Source of the DNA: Triangularia verruculosa | Lineage: Eukaryota > Ascomycota > Sordariomycetes > Sordariales > Podosporaceae | Direction: 5' to 3' | Assembly (NCBI GenBank): GCA_033296885.1 | Contig: MU864096.1 | Location: forward strand, 1-27,329 | DNA: 27,329 bases | Shown here: one piece after another, positions 19,186-27,329 of the stretch | How positions within the stretch are numbered: position 1 is the first letter of the stretch | Layout of the letters: the number at the start of each line of letters is the position of its first letter | The notes under the pieces: generated by a model | Seen by the model: the letters and a program-made list of their open reading frames with translations, nothing else | Databases searched by the model: none | Told to the model about the DNA's origin: nothing | Made by a program: the position numbers and the translations under genes

Positions 19186-19216
19186 CTGACCTGACAGACA
19201 AAATGAGGTTGTCGCG

Positions 19217-19660
19217 GTGACGATACTCAAAGACGGGGCGAAATGTCTGGCCCTAAGGACATACGTCTGCCTGCATCTGACATGGCTTTGGTTGGGAGCG
19301 ATTCTGCCGCTCGCAGGCTGGTTCATAAGTACGGTTTCTCCGAAGCTGACACCCGAATCTTTCAGGATTGCGGCTGCTTGGCATTGCGGTCACCTTATCT
19401 ACGGGAGAGCGGAGGGGATCCCAAGTTTTCTTCCCCCGCGGCTGATCGAGCACCAACGTATAGTTGAAGCGCACAAGGAAGACCGCATTGAGATAGAGCG
19501 GCGTGTGGCTGAGGCGCGCAAATGAAGCACTCAATGGAACGTCGGATGGCTCAAGAGCGCGTCGAGATAGAGCGCCGACTAGCTGCTGAGATTGAACGGT
19601 GTATGACTGCGCGTCACCGAAGGCTGGTTGGAGGCCGAAGAGCGCTCGCGGAGATGTAGC
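19217..19660 (+). pseudogene. Possible coiled-coil remnant, not recognised
   Basis: A 102-codon frame (19217-19525) starts with a hydrophobic stretch (LTWLWLGAILPLAGWFI) and ends in charged heptad-like sequence (EDRIEIERRVAEARK). After a stop and frame change, similar charged helix (MERRMAQERVEIERRLAAEIERC) continues to about 19600. The duplicated RVEIERR-type heptads suggest decayed coding sequence, perhaps the tail of the neighbouring NACHT-ankyrin gene or another gene. The family is unknown and the reading may be chance. Confidence 0.22.
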
Positions 19661-20900
19661 GACTTCGTCGAGAAGGGGTAATTGGAGGGACAGTGTTCAA
19701 CAAAAGTTCAATTGTTTTTATCTACGCCTCATCGAGCATTATCGAGGCAGCATGCTCTAAATCATTTCCAGGTTGTTCCTCCAAGACTGCTCTGCCTGCG
19801 CCTTAGCCTGGCTCCCTCTCCCGACGGGTTTCCACTCGCCGCCGGCCTTCTACTCCCCACCAGGCTTCTCGCCGCTGGCCCGAAGGGCGGGTTAGGAAGC
19901 CACGGAGCAATCCGCTTTGTGATGTTGGATACCCGTGGCGTTGGAGGGAAACGGCAGAGAGGTGGGCGGCATCGGCTGAATGCCCGGGAATGGAGGAGTG
20001 CGAGATATCCCCTTTCACTTCGCCTCCCCTCCCCTTTCCCCCTCCATTCTTCCTTCTCCCTCGACTTTCCGATAGAGACAGCCGGAAAGGCGCCGTTCGA
20101 CACGTCGCCGCTACGGACCGCGATCCTGGCGCATTATCGTGAGACGTACTGGCGTCCTTGCAGTGGCCCGACAGGGCGGCTTGAATTATGCATTGCACGA
20201 TTTGCCCCTTCCCATCTAGCGCCCTCCTGCATGTGTGAATTCACCCCGCACGCCCAGTTGGCAACCCAGCTACTGCGCCTTGTAATCTGCCAAGACGTAC
20301 AGAGGGCCGCAAACGCGTTTGGTTGGCGAAGAATAAGATTTGCAACGCGTTGGTGGAAAAGGCGATGTTAGGATCACACCCCAGTATAGATGGGAAACGG
20401 AATTGGGAAACGGAATAGTGAAAACTGAGCGCGTACGCGTTCCCTACCGTTTTAGATCTCAGAAAACGTCTTTAACACGTGACCCAGGCTCTGCTGAGTC
20501 AGCAATTCAACCCAAAAAGAACGCGAACTACCAGGTCCAGATTCACGTTCTCGGCCCCTCCCAACAACGACAGCTTCTTGTCTTCGTTGTTGTTCAAAGG
20601 GGGCAGTTTCTTGTCCTCATAGCTACCAGTTATGGACTCTTCTGAGCAGACACAGAACTTTTATGGGCAAAACAGTGAGCAAGGCGGCAATGTTGTCAGC
20701 TCAACCTTAGAATTCGACTGCGCTCATAAGTGGGGTTTGCCAAGGCAGAAGGTTAGCTCCGGAGGCAAATACGTTGAATCATGAACTTAGGCGTCTCGCC
20801 AGTCCAAAGGAAGCCTGCTACATGGTCTGGGGTTCGTCGTCGGCCCATTCCTTAATCAGTGCACATGGTCGAGGGCTCCACCTCCTGCATTTTCCTAAGT
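19661..20900. other. GC-normal region without a supported gene
   Basis: Open frames here, such as 19682-20371 (229 codons), have biased, Pro/Leu/Arg-rich compositions and overlap equally long frames on the other strand. Both facts point to chance frames in GC-rich DNA. No domain or splice structure was recognised. It is not RIP-mutated, and CpA loss begins abruptly at about 20900. Confidence 0.45.
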
Positions 20901-22430
20901 ACATACCTCCCACTAGTAAGTTTGGGGTGTTATACATTTATCTAAGGGGAAAGATAACGTTAGGCTCTAAGATAGTTATTAGTCTTTTAATAGTTTCCTT
21001 ATAGAACTTATTTTAGCGAGTCTATAAGGCGTTAATATCTACGACTTATACCTTAAGGCCGATGCAAAGGACCTACCTTGAGGTTTCCTCGAACAGTAAA
21101 TCGTTTATTATAATTATCGAATAGGCAGATAAACGGCTTAGTATTATCGTAGCTCTTTATATAAGCCTGAAGGTTTCCGCGTTATAGGAAGCGCTTATTA
21201 TATAGATTGCACGAGAACGGCTATAGAAACTAATTTGACTTATATAAGGTGACTTTCCCTTTTAGCTTAAATCGCCTATATTAGAGTGTCTAACGGAGTA
21301 TCGAACTTATGGGTTTATTGGCTAGTTACGGGCAAATTTATTTCGATTATCCTATAAGGGCCCGTTAAGAATAGAGTCGCTTCTATAGTATTCGATCGTT
21401 CGAGGCCCGAGATTAGTTAGCAGGAGCCGTTATATCCCGAGAGTATTATCGAGTTCTTACGATATTTGAACTAGCTGGTACGTAGTGCGATATTTCAGTA
21501 TAATCGGTATTATATAATATAGCAAACGTAGTAATAATGGAGGTCATCTATGCTAAGATACGACCTGAATTACTACTACGCTTCTGGAGGAATGGCGACG
21601 AAGATAATATAAGATTAAGGGTATTAGTATTAGAGTAGTTTATAAATTGCTCGGCTATATTATATTAAGTAATTCTTATAATAGAGTAAAACCGAGAGGA
21701 CTTAGATATTATTCTTTAGACCTTAACCCTTTATAAAAATTAATTTATTAATAAAAGTTATAGATAATATCTATAGTACTACTATACTCCGTAAAAGGAC
21801 CTTATTCTTTAACTATAAACTCTCCGATAAAGTTAATTTTAATTTTAAATTTACTTAATCTTCCTCTTACCCTAGCTAACTAAAAAGACCTACTTCCGTA
21901 ATTTAAGACTACCTTCCCGACCGCTATATATACCATCGATAGTAACGGTATTTAACCCTATCCCCAGTTTTATTTACATATAAACCTCTATAAAGAATAA
22001 AGGTAATACCTTTAAACCGTTAACTTATTATTATAATTATCTACTAACTTAATTAAATAAGCTTTAAAATATTAAATAAGCTTCTTATACCCCTATATTA
22101 ATTACTATAAAAAATACCTATTCGTATAACTTCCGCCTAACCCTGCTATCCGTAACCTAAGTAAAAAATATAGTTTTAAAGAAGATAAACCCGCTAATCG
22201 ACCTAAACTTAAAGACAGGTTCTGTAGTATTAAACTCGGTAATTAAGTGCTTAACTTATTTCTTTTGTTTCTTCTCGAGTAAGAGCTATTAATATATATT
22301 GCGTTTAGACTTGGTCGTCGAAGGGCAAATGAAAAAGGGTGGGTTTATTGAGCGAGCCTTTCTATAACCCATCACAATTACCTATATATACCGGCCTTAT
22401 ATTGGCAGCCTCTTGAACGCGGTTCTAGCA
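20901..22430. other. RIP-decayed repeat DNA
   Basis: TA-rich and CpA-poor, with dense TAA/TAG in all frames. One plus-strand frame near 21705 reads YYSLDLNPL, reminiscent of the YSPDLNP motif of Tc1-type transposases. The surrounding sequence does not support a full gene, so I make no assignment. Confidence 0.55.
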
Positions 22431-22720
22431 AGTGTTGTAAGATATACGGGTATTACGAGAGAAGCGTATTGTAAGAGAGACAGGTTTTTAAAGAGAAGAA
22501 GGACAACTGGCCCTAGGTATTAGGTAAAACGCAGGGCGTATTTGTTTGCATGATCGCTGCCCCGGCAGGGCAGGAGCGCGCGTTAAGTGCCTTCCTGGCG
22601 GTCCTGAGGCCCTGCGTTGTCGCCCTTTCCCAGCTACTGCCCTGCTACTTCCGCTGGGGGGTACCGGTAACGTAAGAACCCCGTCCGGGTATATCACTCG
22701 GTGCCGATTTCTAGACCTTT
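22431..22720. repeat. GC-rich island in RIP DNA, LTR-like
   Basis: Between heavily RIP-mutated flanks, this 290-bp stretch keeps CpA and has GC-rich blocks (CCCCGGCAGGGCAGGAGCG near 22560; CAGGGCG, CCTGCG and CCTGC motifs). It begins TGTTGTAAGATATACGG near 22433. The composition contrast and the TG start suggest a solo LTR or a recently inserted short element, but no matching second copy lies in the window and no target duplication was seen. Confidence 0.3.
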
Positions 22721-24430
22721 AGGCCACCTATTTAGCAGAGCTATATTATCCTATCCTTTCTAATTATCTAAATACCGAACGTTGCCGCTTTATTACCGCT
22801 TACTCTTCTTTCCGTCCCCGGGCCTTCGACTGACCTCGAGCGACCCAGATAACTCCTTTCTACTATACTCCTATAATAATAGTGTACTACCTTAAGGACA
22901 TTATCTACCTTCTAACTAGATTACCCCTAGTATCTCCGTACGCTACTTACGGTTTATACCCTTCTTTTTATCCTTAAATTAACGCTCTCTTTAACTACCT
23001 TTATAGACTCCAGATACTCGCCTATATTAATATTAATTAATAATAACGACTTTTACGATATATATCTTTATCTTATCTTTAGTTGCCCGCTTAATTTAAC
23101 TATATTATTTAGTATAATTTAAACCCTAGAAACGACGAGTTACGTTTTAATACCTAGTATATTCTAGGTATCCAGACTATAGACGAGACACTTACCTTTA
23201 ATAACCTAATAAAGTATAAGAACCGAGCTTTAGCTTAGTACGCCGAAGTATTTTATATCGGCCTTATTTTACGTAAAGTTAATTTTTATAGATTACTATC
23301 CGTTATATAGACCGTTAATATAGTTATAAATGCCTTTATTTTTAATTAAAAGGCCGGAAATATCAATGTCGATTAACTAAAGAAAGTTAAAGAATATATC
23401 CGGGTATAGGATAATTACAAAGCGAAGTATAAGTTCTTTTTAAAGAAAGCTATTAAAAACCTTCTAGCTATATAAGTTTAATAGTAATAGGTTTTATTAT
23501 TAAAAGCGACTGTAGATAAATTTAAAGGTAGTTTATTAAGTAAATAATTAAAGTATATAAGTTTAATTAAGCCCTCTATATAATAGTAATAATAATAAAT
23601 ATAAATACCTTTACTATAAATTACCTTAATATTTTTATATTTAATATCTCCGGTATAAAGATAGAATTATAACTTCTACTATATTATATATATACTTACC
23701 CATTAATCCTATATACTTTTTATCTTTAAAATTTAACTAACCTTTTATATAGGTATTATCTATTTACCTATTTACCGAAGGGAACTTTAGTTTTTCTTAA
23801 CTACTATACTTTCGCTAGCCCTCTTCTTTTATACGGGTCGACGTACGGAACTATCTAAAGGTTAGAAATTTCCTATTCTATAGTTTATATATTAAAGTAA
23901 AGAAGAAATCGAATTAATAGAAAGCGTAGTAGTAAAGACAATTATAATAGTAAAAAAAGCGGTAGACTGTAAATCGAATATTTTAATATTTATATATAAT
24001 AAGTAAAGTATAGATTCGTTAAATTAGAGTCGAAAAGTAAATTAATCGATATTAAACGTCGCGATATATCGCCGCGTCGCTAACTTTTAAACCTTTACCT
24101 TATTATCGTACAATCTATATAAATGTTAAGTCCCGGCCGTTAGACTTACTTCTTTAGGTAGCTTCTTTAACGAACCGGTCGGTAATACCGGCCGGGGAGG
24201 ATGAGCGACGGGTCCGGTCCTAGCTCGAGGGCGAGCTTAGAACTAAGTAAGCCGGTTATATAGTAATATTCGATACTTTACGGATTGCCCGAGGGATAAG
24301 GTCCCACTATCCCTAGGCCGTTGTACCGACGGTTAGCGGTAACTCTAACGTCCTAGTCCTATTTAACCTCGGAATTATTATACTCTACTAACCTTATAAT
24401 AGCGATTACGGCCAAGCTGGCGACTTTCAT
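22721..24430. other. RIP-decayed repeat DNA
   Basis: TA-rich throughout, except for a GC-richer patch at 24180-24330. Around 23200-23520 one plus-strand frame stays open apart from TAA/TAG, with Lys- and Leu-rich sequence (KVKEYIRV, KAKYKFFLKKAIKNLL). This suggests a mutated transposon gene, but I do not recognise the protein. Confidence 0.5.
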
Positions 24431-24760
24431 AGTCCAGTACCGAGCGCTATAATGTCACCGTCTTGCCCGCCAAAGCTCTGCTGTAGCAGTATGGCGCACT
24501 AGTCGTATGTTGTATGTGCCTGGATAGAAGAGCCTGCATATGGCTCCCCAGCGCTCTAGACTAGGTGGTTCTTCGAAAGCTACGCCCGTGATAAGAGCTG
24601 GGGTAGCAGTATCGCCTAGAGTCCTATTTCTCCATCTCAACAAGTATGCAATTGCCCGACAGGACGGGCCCGGAGTTTCCCTTACTAGAATTCGTCGTAT
24701 AGAAATAACGACCACCGAGATAGGCCCCGTAGCCGCCGTAGCGTAGCCTATACCCTAATA
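24431..24760. other. GC-richer island with overlapping short frames
   Basis: A 330-bp stretch with near-normal composition inside RIP DNA. It carries an 86-codon minus frame (24715-24455) and a 68-codon plus frame (24540-24746) overlapping each other. Neither shows a recognisable domain. It is likely a less mutated part of a repeat. Confidence 0.3.
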
Positions 24761-25858
24761 AGCTATAATATCGGTGTGCAGCGTTTACCGGCTACTGGCT
24801 ACCGTCTTTCCGCAGTAGCACTTAAATGTCTCGCAGATCGATATATTTTATAATTCCGCCCGTTCTTTCTTAGCCGGAAGGGCGCAGGTCTTCGAATATT
24901 ATATGCTTCGCAGTACTTATTAGGATCGCGTAGATATAGGCTTAGCGCTAATAGTTTTATACCTCCGCCTCGTAATATTAGCGGGACGGACTTACTTAAT
25001 ACTATTATTTACTATAAGGAAGCTCGATTAGTATTTAGTTACCTATATAAAGGGCCTGTTAAGGTCAGCTATATACGAACCCTAGCGACTATATATACGA
25101 TTACGGCTACGATATACCGCTTATAGCCCTTTATATATAAAATAAATAAAATATATTGCGCTAATACTTAGGGTATATCCACTAGGCTGGGTTATTAGTA
25201 CTATTTAGACGATTTTGCGTTATTTATCTTATAGTAAAGGAAGTACTTTATTGCTATTCGTTAATAGTACCGCTATAACTTTAATTTAGTAATAGCTAAC
25301 TAAATAAGCCAGCTATATTATAATTAATAGCCGAAATTAAGTACCGCTTACCTAATACTCTTAATTAAGATTCGTTAGATCTTAACCTCTTATATATATA
25401 AGAGATATAATTCCGCTTTATACTCTAGGAGTCTAGTTAGAGATTTATTTTTACGAACCTTAATATACAATGGACAACGATAGTTTATAAATACCTAAAG
25501 GAATTTAGGAAAACGGATATCTTATAGTATAATACTATAGTAATAACGATATAGTATAAGGATAATATTAGCAGCTATTTAAGCCTACTACTATGTTGGG
25601 CTCTCAGCCTCTTGACCTAGGTAGGAGTGGAATTATCCGTAGGAGTACGGGGGAAATCAGCTTTAATTATAATTATGTTTGCTGAGCTAGGTCGTAGAGC
25701 GGCTATACTTAGCTGAGCCCGATCCCGGACTTAGCCCTACTTACTTTAGCTTAAGGTGGGTTGTTTATAATATAATCTACTGTCTTGGCTTAAGCTAGAA
25801 ATAGTACCCTAGATTTATTTTGCTAAGAAACTTAGGGCGTAGGAATAGAATCCTCCGA
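24761..25858. other. RIP-decayed repeat DNA
   Basis: TA-rich and stop-rich in all frames. A change to less mutated sequence begins near 25592 with TGTTGGGCTCTCAGCC, which could be an LTR start, but no partner was found. No gene is supported. Confidence 0.5.
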
Positions 25859-26450
25859 GGAGCCGTTTCCAACTTTAGTAAAGGTAGGATTTAACGTAAA
25901 GCCGTTTCTGGTTCGATTAAGAATAGAGATACCGGATATAATCTTTATAATACTGTACCTACCTTTGCTAAATAGCTGGGCTTTTAAAGCAGTTCTAAGA
26001 GTACGATCTTAAACTATAGGTAGACGTTATCTACCTTTAAAACTAGCTTCTAGCTAACTGTATATATAAGCCAGTTTTGGCGTCTGGACTCCTTGCAATT
26101 CCATACTAAACCGGGAGCTTGGCTTTACAAGGCTACCTAGTAATATTGTAAGAATCCGGAAGTGTGGTTTTATCTATAATCGCCTATAGATTTATTATGT
26201 ATTATTATTAGAAGTTATTTATAGCTTTAATAGAGGTAGCGATTTTTTATATTATTTAAGTTAAAACGTTAAAGTTATTTCTAGCTTTAATAAAGGTAAA
26301 CTATTGTTGCTTATTAAAAAAGCCGTTTCTAATTTTACTAGAAATTGGGATTTTATATTATAATCCTAGCGTTATTTTAGGCTAAATAATTTATATAGAG
26401 AAACTATTTCTAATTCTGTAAAGGGAGAAGATCTTTATTATAATATTTAC
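25859..26450 (+). repeat. RIP-mutated cluster of the dispersed GAAGCYGTTTCTGGCT repeat
   Basis: Six direct copies start at about 25859, 25898, 26211, 26271, 26317 and 26400. The copy at 26317 aligns with the unit at 2572 over about 50 bp, including AGCCGTTTCT and a shared TATAATCC/CATAATCC segment. The differences are mainly C-to-T or G-to-A. The same family is unmutated at 1064-2664, so the two ends of the window carry related elements at different stages of decay. Confidence 0.7.
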
Positions 26451-26474
26451 TAAATTAAATAACTATAACGTATA

Positions 26475-26514
26475 TTATAAGCGAGTGACCTATATAAGCG
26501 AGTGACCCACTTCC
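26475..26514 (+). repeat. Terminal-repeat-like end of a pogo-type element
   Basis: The sequence contains a doubled motif, TATAAGCGAGTGACC then TATATAAGCGAGTGACCCACTT. It lies just beyond the stop codon of the minus-strand pogo-type transposase and closely resembles 27246-27283, so I read it as that element's terminal repeat. Confidence 0.65.
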
Positions 26515-26557
26515 CACCACACCGTAACAAACTATCCTTAATTATACCGCAACAATA

Positions 26558-27240
26558 CTAGGAAGCAACTATAATTATATTAGAAACGGCTGAATCAGAT
26601 GATTCCCTAGCCTCCTGGCAAGTGCGCGCGTTATGGCCAGGCTTGCCGCACACACCACAGCACCGAACCCTCGCACGATCTCCCCCTGCATTACTACTAT
26701 CCGGCTGCGTTTCTTATACTCCCTCCCTATCTACGGCCTTCTAATCCAGTAGATCCTGTGCCTCTTATATAGTAAGTGACCCTCCAAGCCTTACACATAT
26801 TTTTTTAGCTTTCCGGCGTTTACTTAATGCCTTATTGGCCTTATAGAGCGAAGAGACCTCTATACGAAGGAGAGCCACTTAGTATATTATAGCCGTTGTA
26901 CCTTTAGTAAGTTGGTCTACCGTAGCTAACATTAAAATCGGGGAGCTATTTTAATAGTTAATAATACGAGTCTTAATAAGCGTTGACTGTAAGTTGGTTT
27001 TTCGAGGGTTATGTAGTATTTAGGAGACCTAAGGTTGTATAGTACCGGGCCGTAAGTTTGGAGGTGTTAGCGTACGAAGCTTTATATCCAGCTTAGAAAG
27101 TACTTTCTCTGGATTATATAGTATAAGGCCAGTACCTACAAAGCTACCTTACATATTCTTCTCCGTTATAGAAGCGAAGAAGGCTTCGCGGAAGGTATAG
27201 AGGAACTCGAGCTTACTTATATAGTTAATATATATATAAC
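26558..27240 (-). pseudogene. Fot1/pogo-type transposase, C-terminal part, RIP-inactivated
   Basis: A single minus-strand frame reads from about 27240 to TAG at 26558. Landmarks in order are KLEFLYTFREAFFASITEKN; GTGLILYNPEKVLSKLD; TPPNLRPGT; VDQLTKGTTAII; ANKALSKRRKAKK; GGSLTI; and the zinc knuckle CGVCGKPGHNARTC (C-x2-C-x4-H-x4-C) near 26640. This is the typical C-terminal third of fungal pogo/Fot1-like DDE transposases. In-frame TAA/TAG codons fit RIP. The catalytic DDE core and the CENP-B-type DNA-binding N-terminus are missing. The coding trace stops where another terminal repeat starts at 27246, suggesting that a later copy inserted into it. Confidence 0.87.
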
Positions 27241-27245
27241 GTACT

Positions 27246-27329
27246 TTATAAGCGAGTCGGTCATATAAGTGGGTCGGTCACTTTTCGACCGCGACGCGTC
27301 CTCCTACACTCAACATCAACTTTCTCTAC
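27246..27329 (+). mobile_element. Start of a second pogo-type element, cut by the window end
   Basis: TATAAGCGAGTCGGTC followed by ATATAAGTGGGTCGGTCACTT (27247-27283) repeats the doubled terminal motif seen at 26475-26514. GC-rich, unmutated leader-like sequence (CGACCGCGACGCG, then ACTCAACATCAACTTTCTC) follows. This would be the 5' end of a fresher element in plus orientation. Its transposase would lie beyond the window. Confidence 0.55.

Larger units (their letters stand above)
16760..19188 (+). pseudogene. NACHT-ankyrin NLR pseudogene, interrupted and RIP-mutated
   Basis: The coding trace begins at a CACAG acceptor (exon start 16760) with CLRSLGFCDIDARLHDIAAAYRGTCDWL, the usual linker into fungal NACHT proteins. 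The P-loop GKPGAGKST lies at 16921-16947. A 252-bp insertion (17004-17255) breaks the gene right after HLIVA. The frame resumes at FFNTRGEILEKTPLGMLRSI from 17264. The Walker B region, LLLINVLDEYDE, lies near 17484-17519, with Asn in place of the usual first Asp. Many in-frame TAG/TAA codons follow from 17469, as RIP makes from CAG/CAA. The end is an array of ankyrin repeats with a one-base deletion near 18632 that changes frame. Upstream exons carrying the N-terminal domain were not found, so the 5' end is open. It would have been a STAND immune or incompatibility receptor. It cannot give a full product now. Confidence 0.85.

Noticed and set aside
18642..19220. 192-codon Ser/Thr-rich plus frame
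   Set aside because: It is a shifted reading of the 99-bp ankyrin units; the regular repetition comes from the ankyrin array in the true frame.
19682..20371. 229-codon plus frame
   Set aside because: Composition is biased, no domain is recognised, and overlapping frames of similar size occur on the other strand. I see no splice or start context that favours it.
21705..21740. YYSLDLNPL motif suggesting another Tc1-type transposase
   Set aside because: No matching DNAS-type motif was found at the right distance upstream, and the surrounding frame is not convincing.

Overview
The window looks like a filamentous ascomycete genome (Pezizomycotina, probably Sordariomycetes). Protein-coding genes carry short GT-AG introns of 59-110 bp, and there are two fungal STAND/NLR-type genes and a secondary-metabolism-type oxygenase. 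Long stretches have been stripped of CpA while keeping CpG and CpC, and are full of TAA/TAG stops. That is the footprint of repeat-induced point mutation (RIP). The species cannot be named from the sequence.

Layout. 1-4.5 kb is repeat debris: a broken Ty3/gypsy RNase H fragment (365-865), LTR-like non-coding DNA with tandem repeats, hairpins and a palindromic repeat, then RIP-decayed DNA. 4.6-8.56 kb is a transposon-like unit of about 3.94 kb bounded by 64-bp perfect inverted repeats. It holds two convergent decayed genes: an unrecognised proline-rich ORF (+) and a DD34E IS630/Tc1-mariner transposase (-).

8.66-16.4 kb is an intact, GC-rich gene island. It holds a five-exon NLR on the minus strand (Goodbye-like N-terminus, NB-ARC, TPR), a small glycine-tract gene, a five-exon CmcJ/AsaB/GA4-desaturase-type oxygenase and an intronless short-chain dehydrogenase. 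The last two lie in tandem and could act together on a small molecule. 16.76-19.19 kb is a second NLR, NACHT plus ankyrin repeats, now a pseudogene. A 252-bp element with a 5-bp target duplication interrupts it just after the P-loop, its middle is RIP-mutated, and a frameshift lies at the start of the ankyrin array.

19.2-20.9 kb is GC-normal without a convincing gene. 20.9-27.3 kb is mostly RIP-decayed repeat DNA. It contains GC-richer islands at 22.4-22.7 and 24.4-24.8 kb, a second cluster of the palindromic repeat seen near the left end, the C-terminal half of a Fot1/pogo-type transposase (minus strand) and, at the very end, the start of another copy of that element.

Overall this is an NLR and specialised-metabolism island inside a RIP-scarred repeat bed, as is usual for fast-evolving fungal immunity or incompatibility loci. 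The best candidates for something undescribed are the two-gene inverted-repeat unit at 4.6-8.56 kb, the 252-bp insertion in the NACHT gene, and the dispersed palindromic repeat found at both ends of the window.
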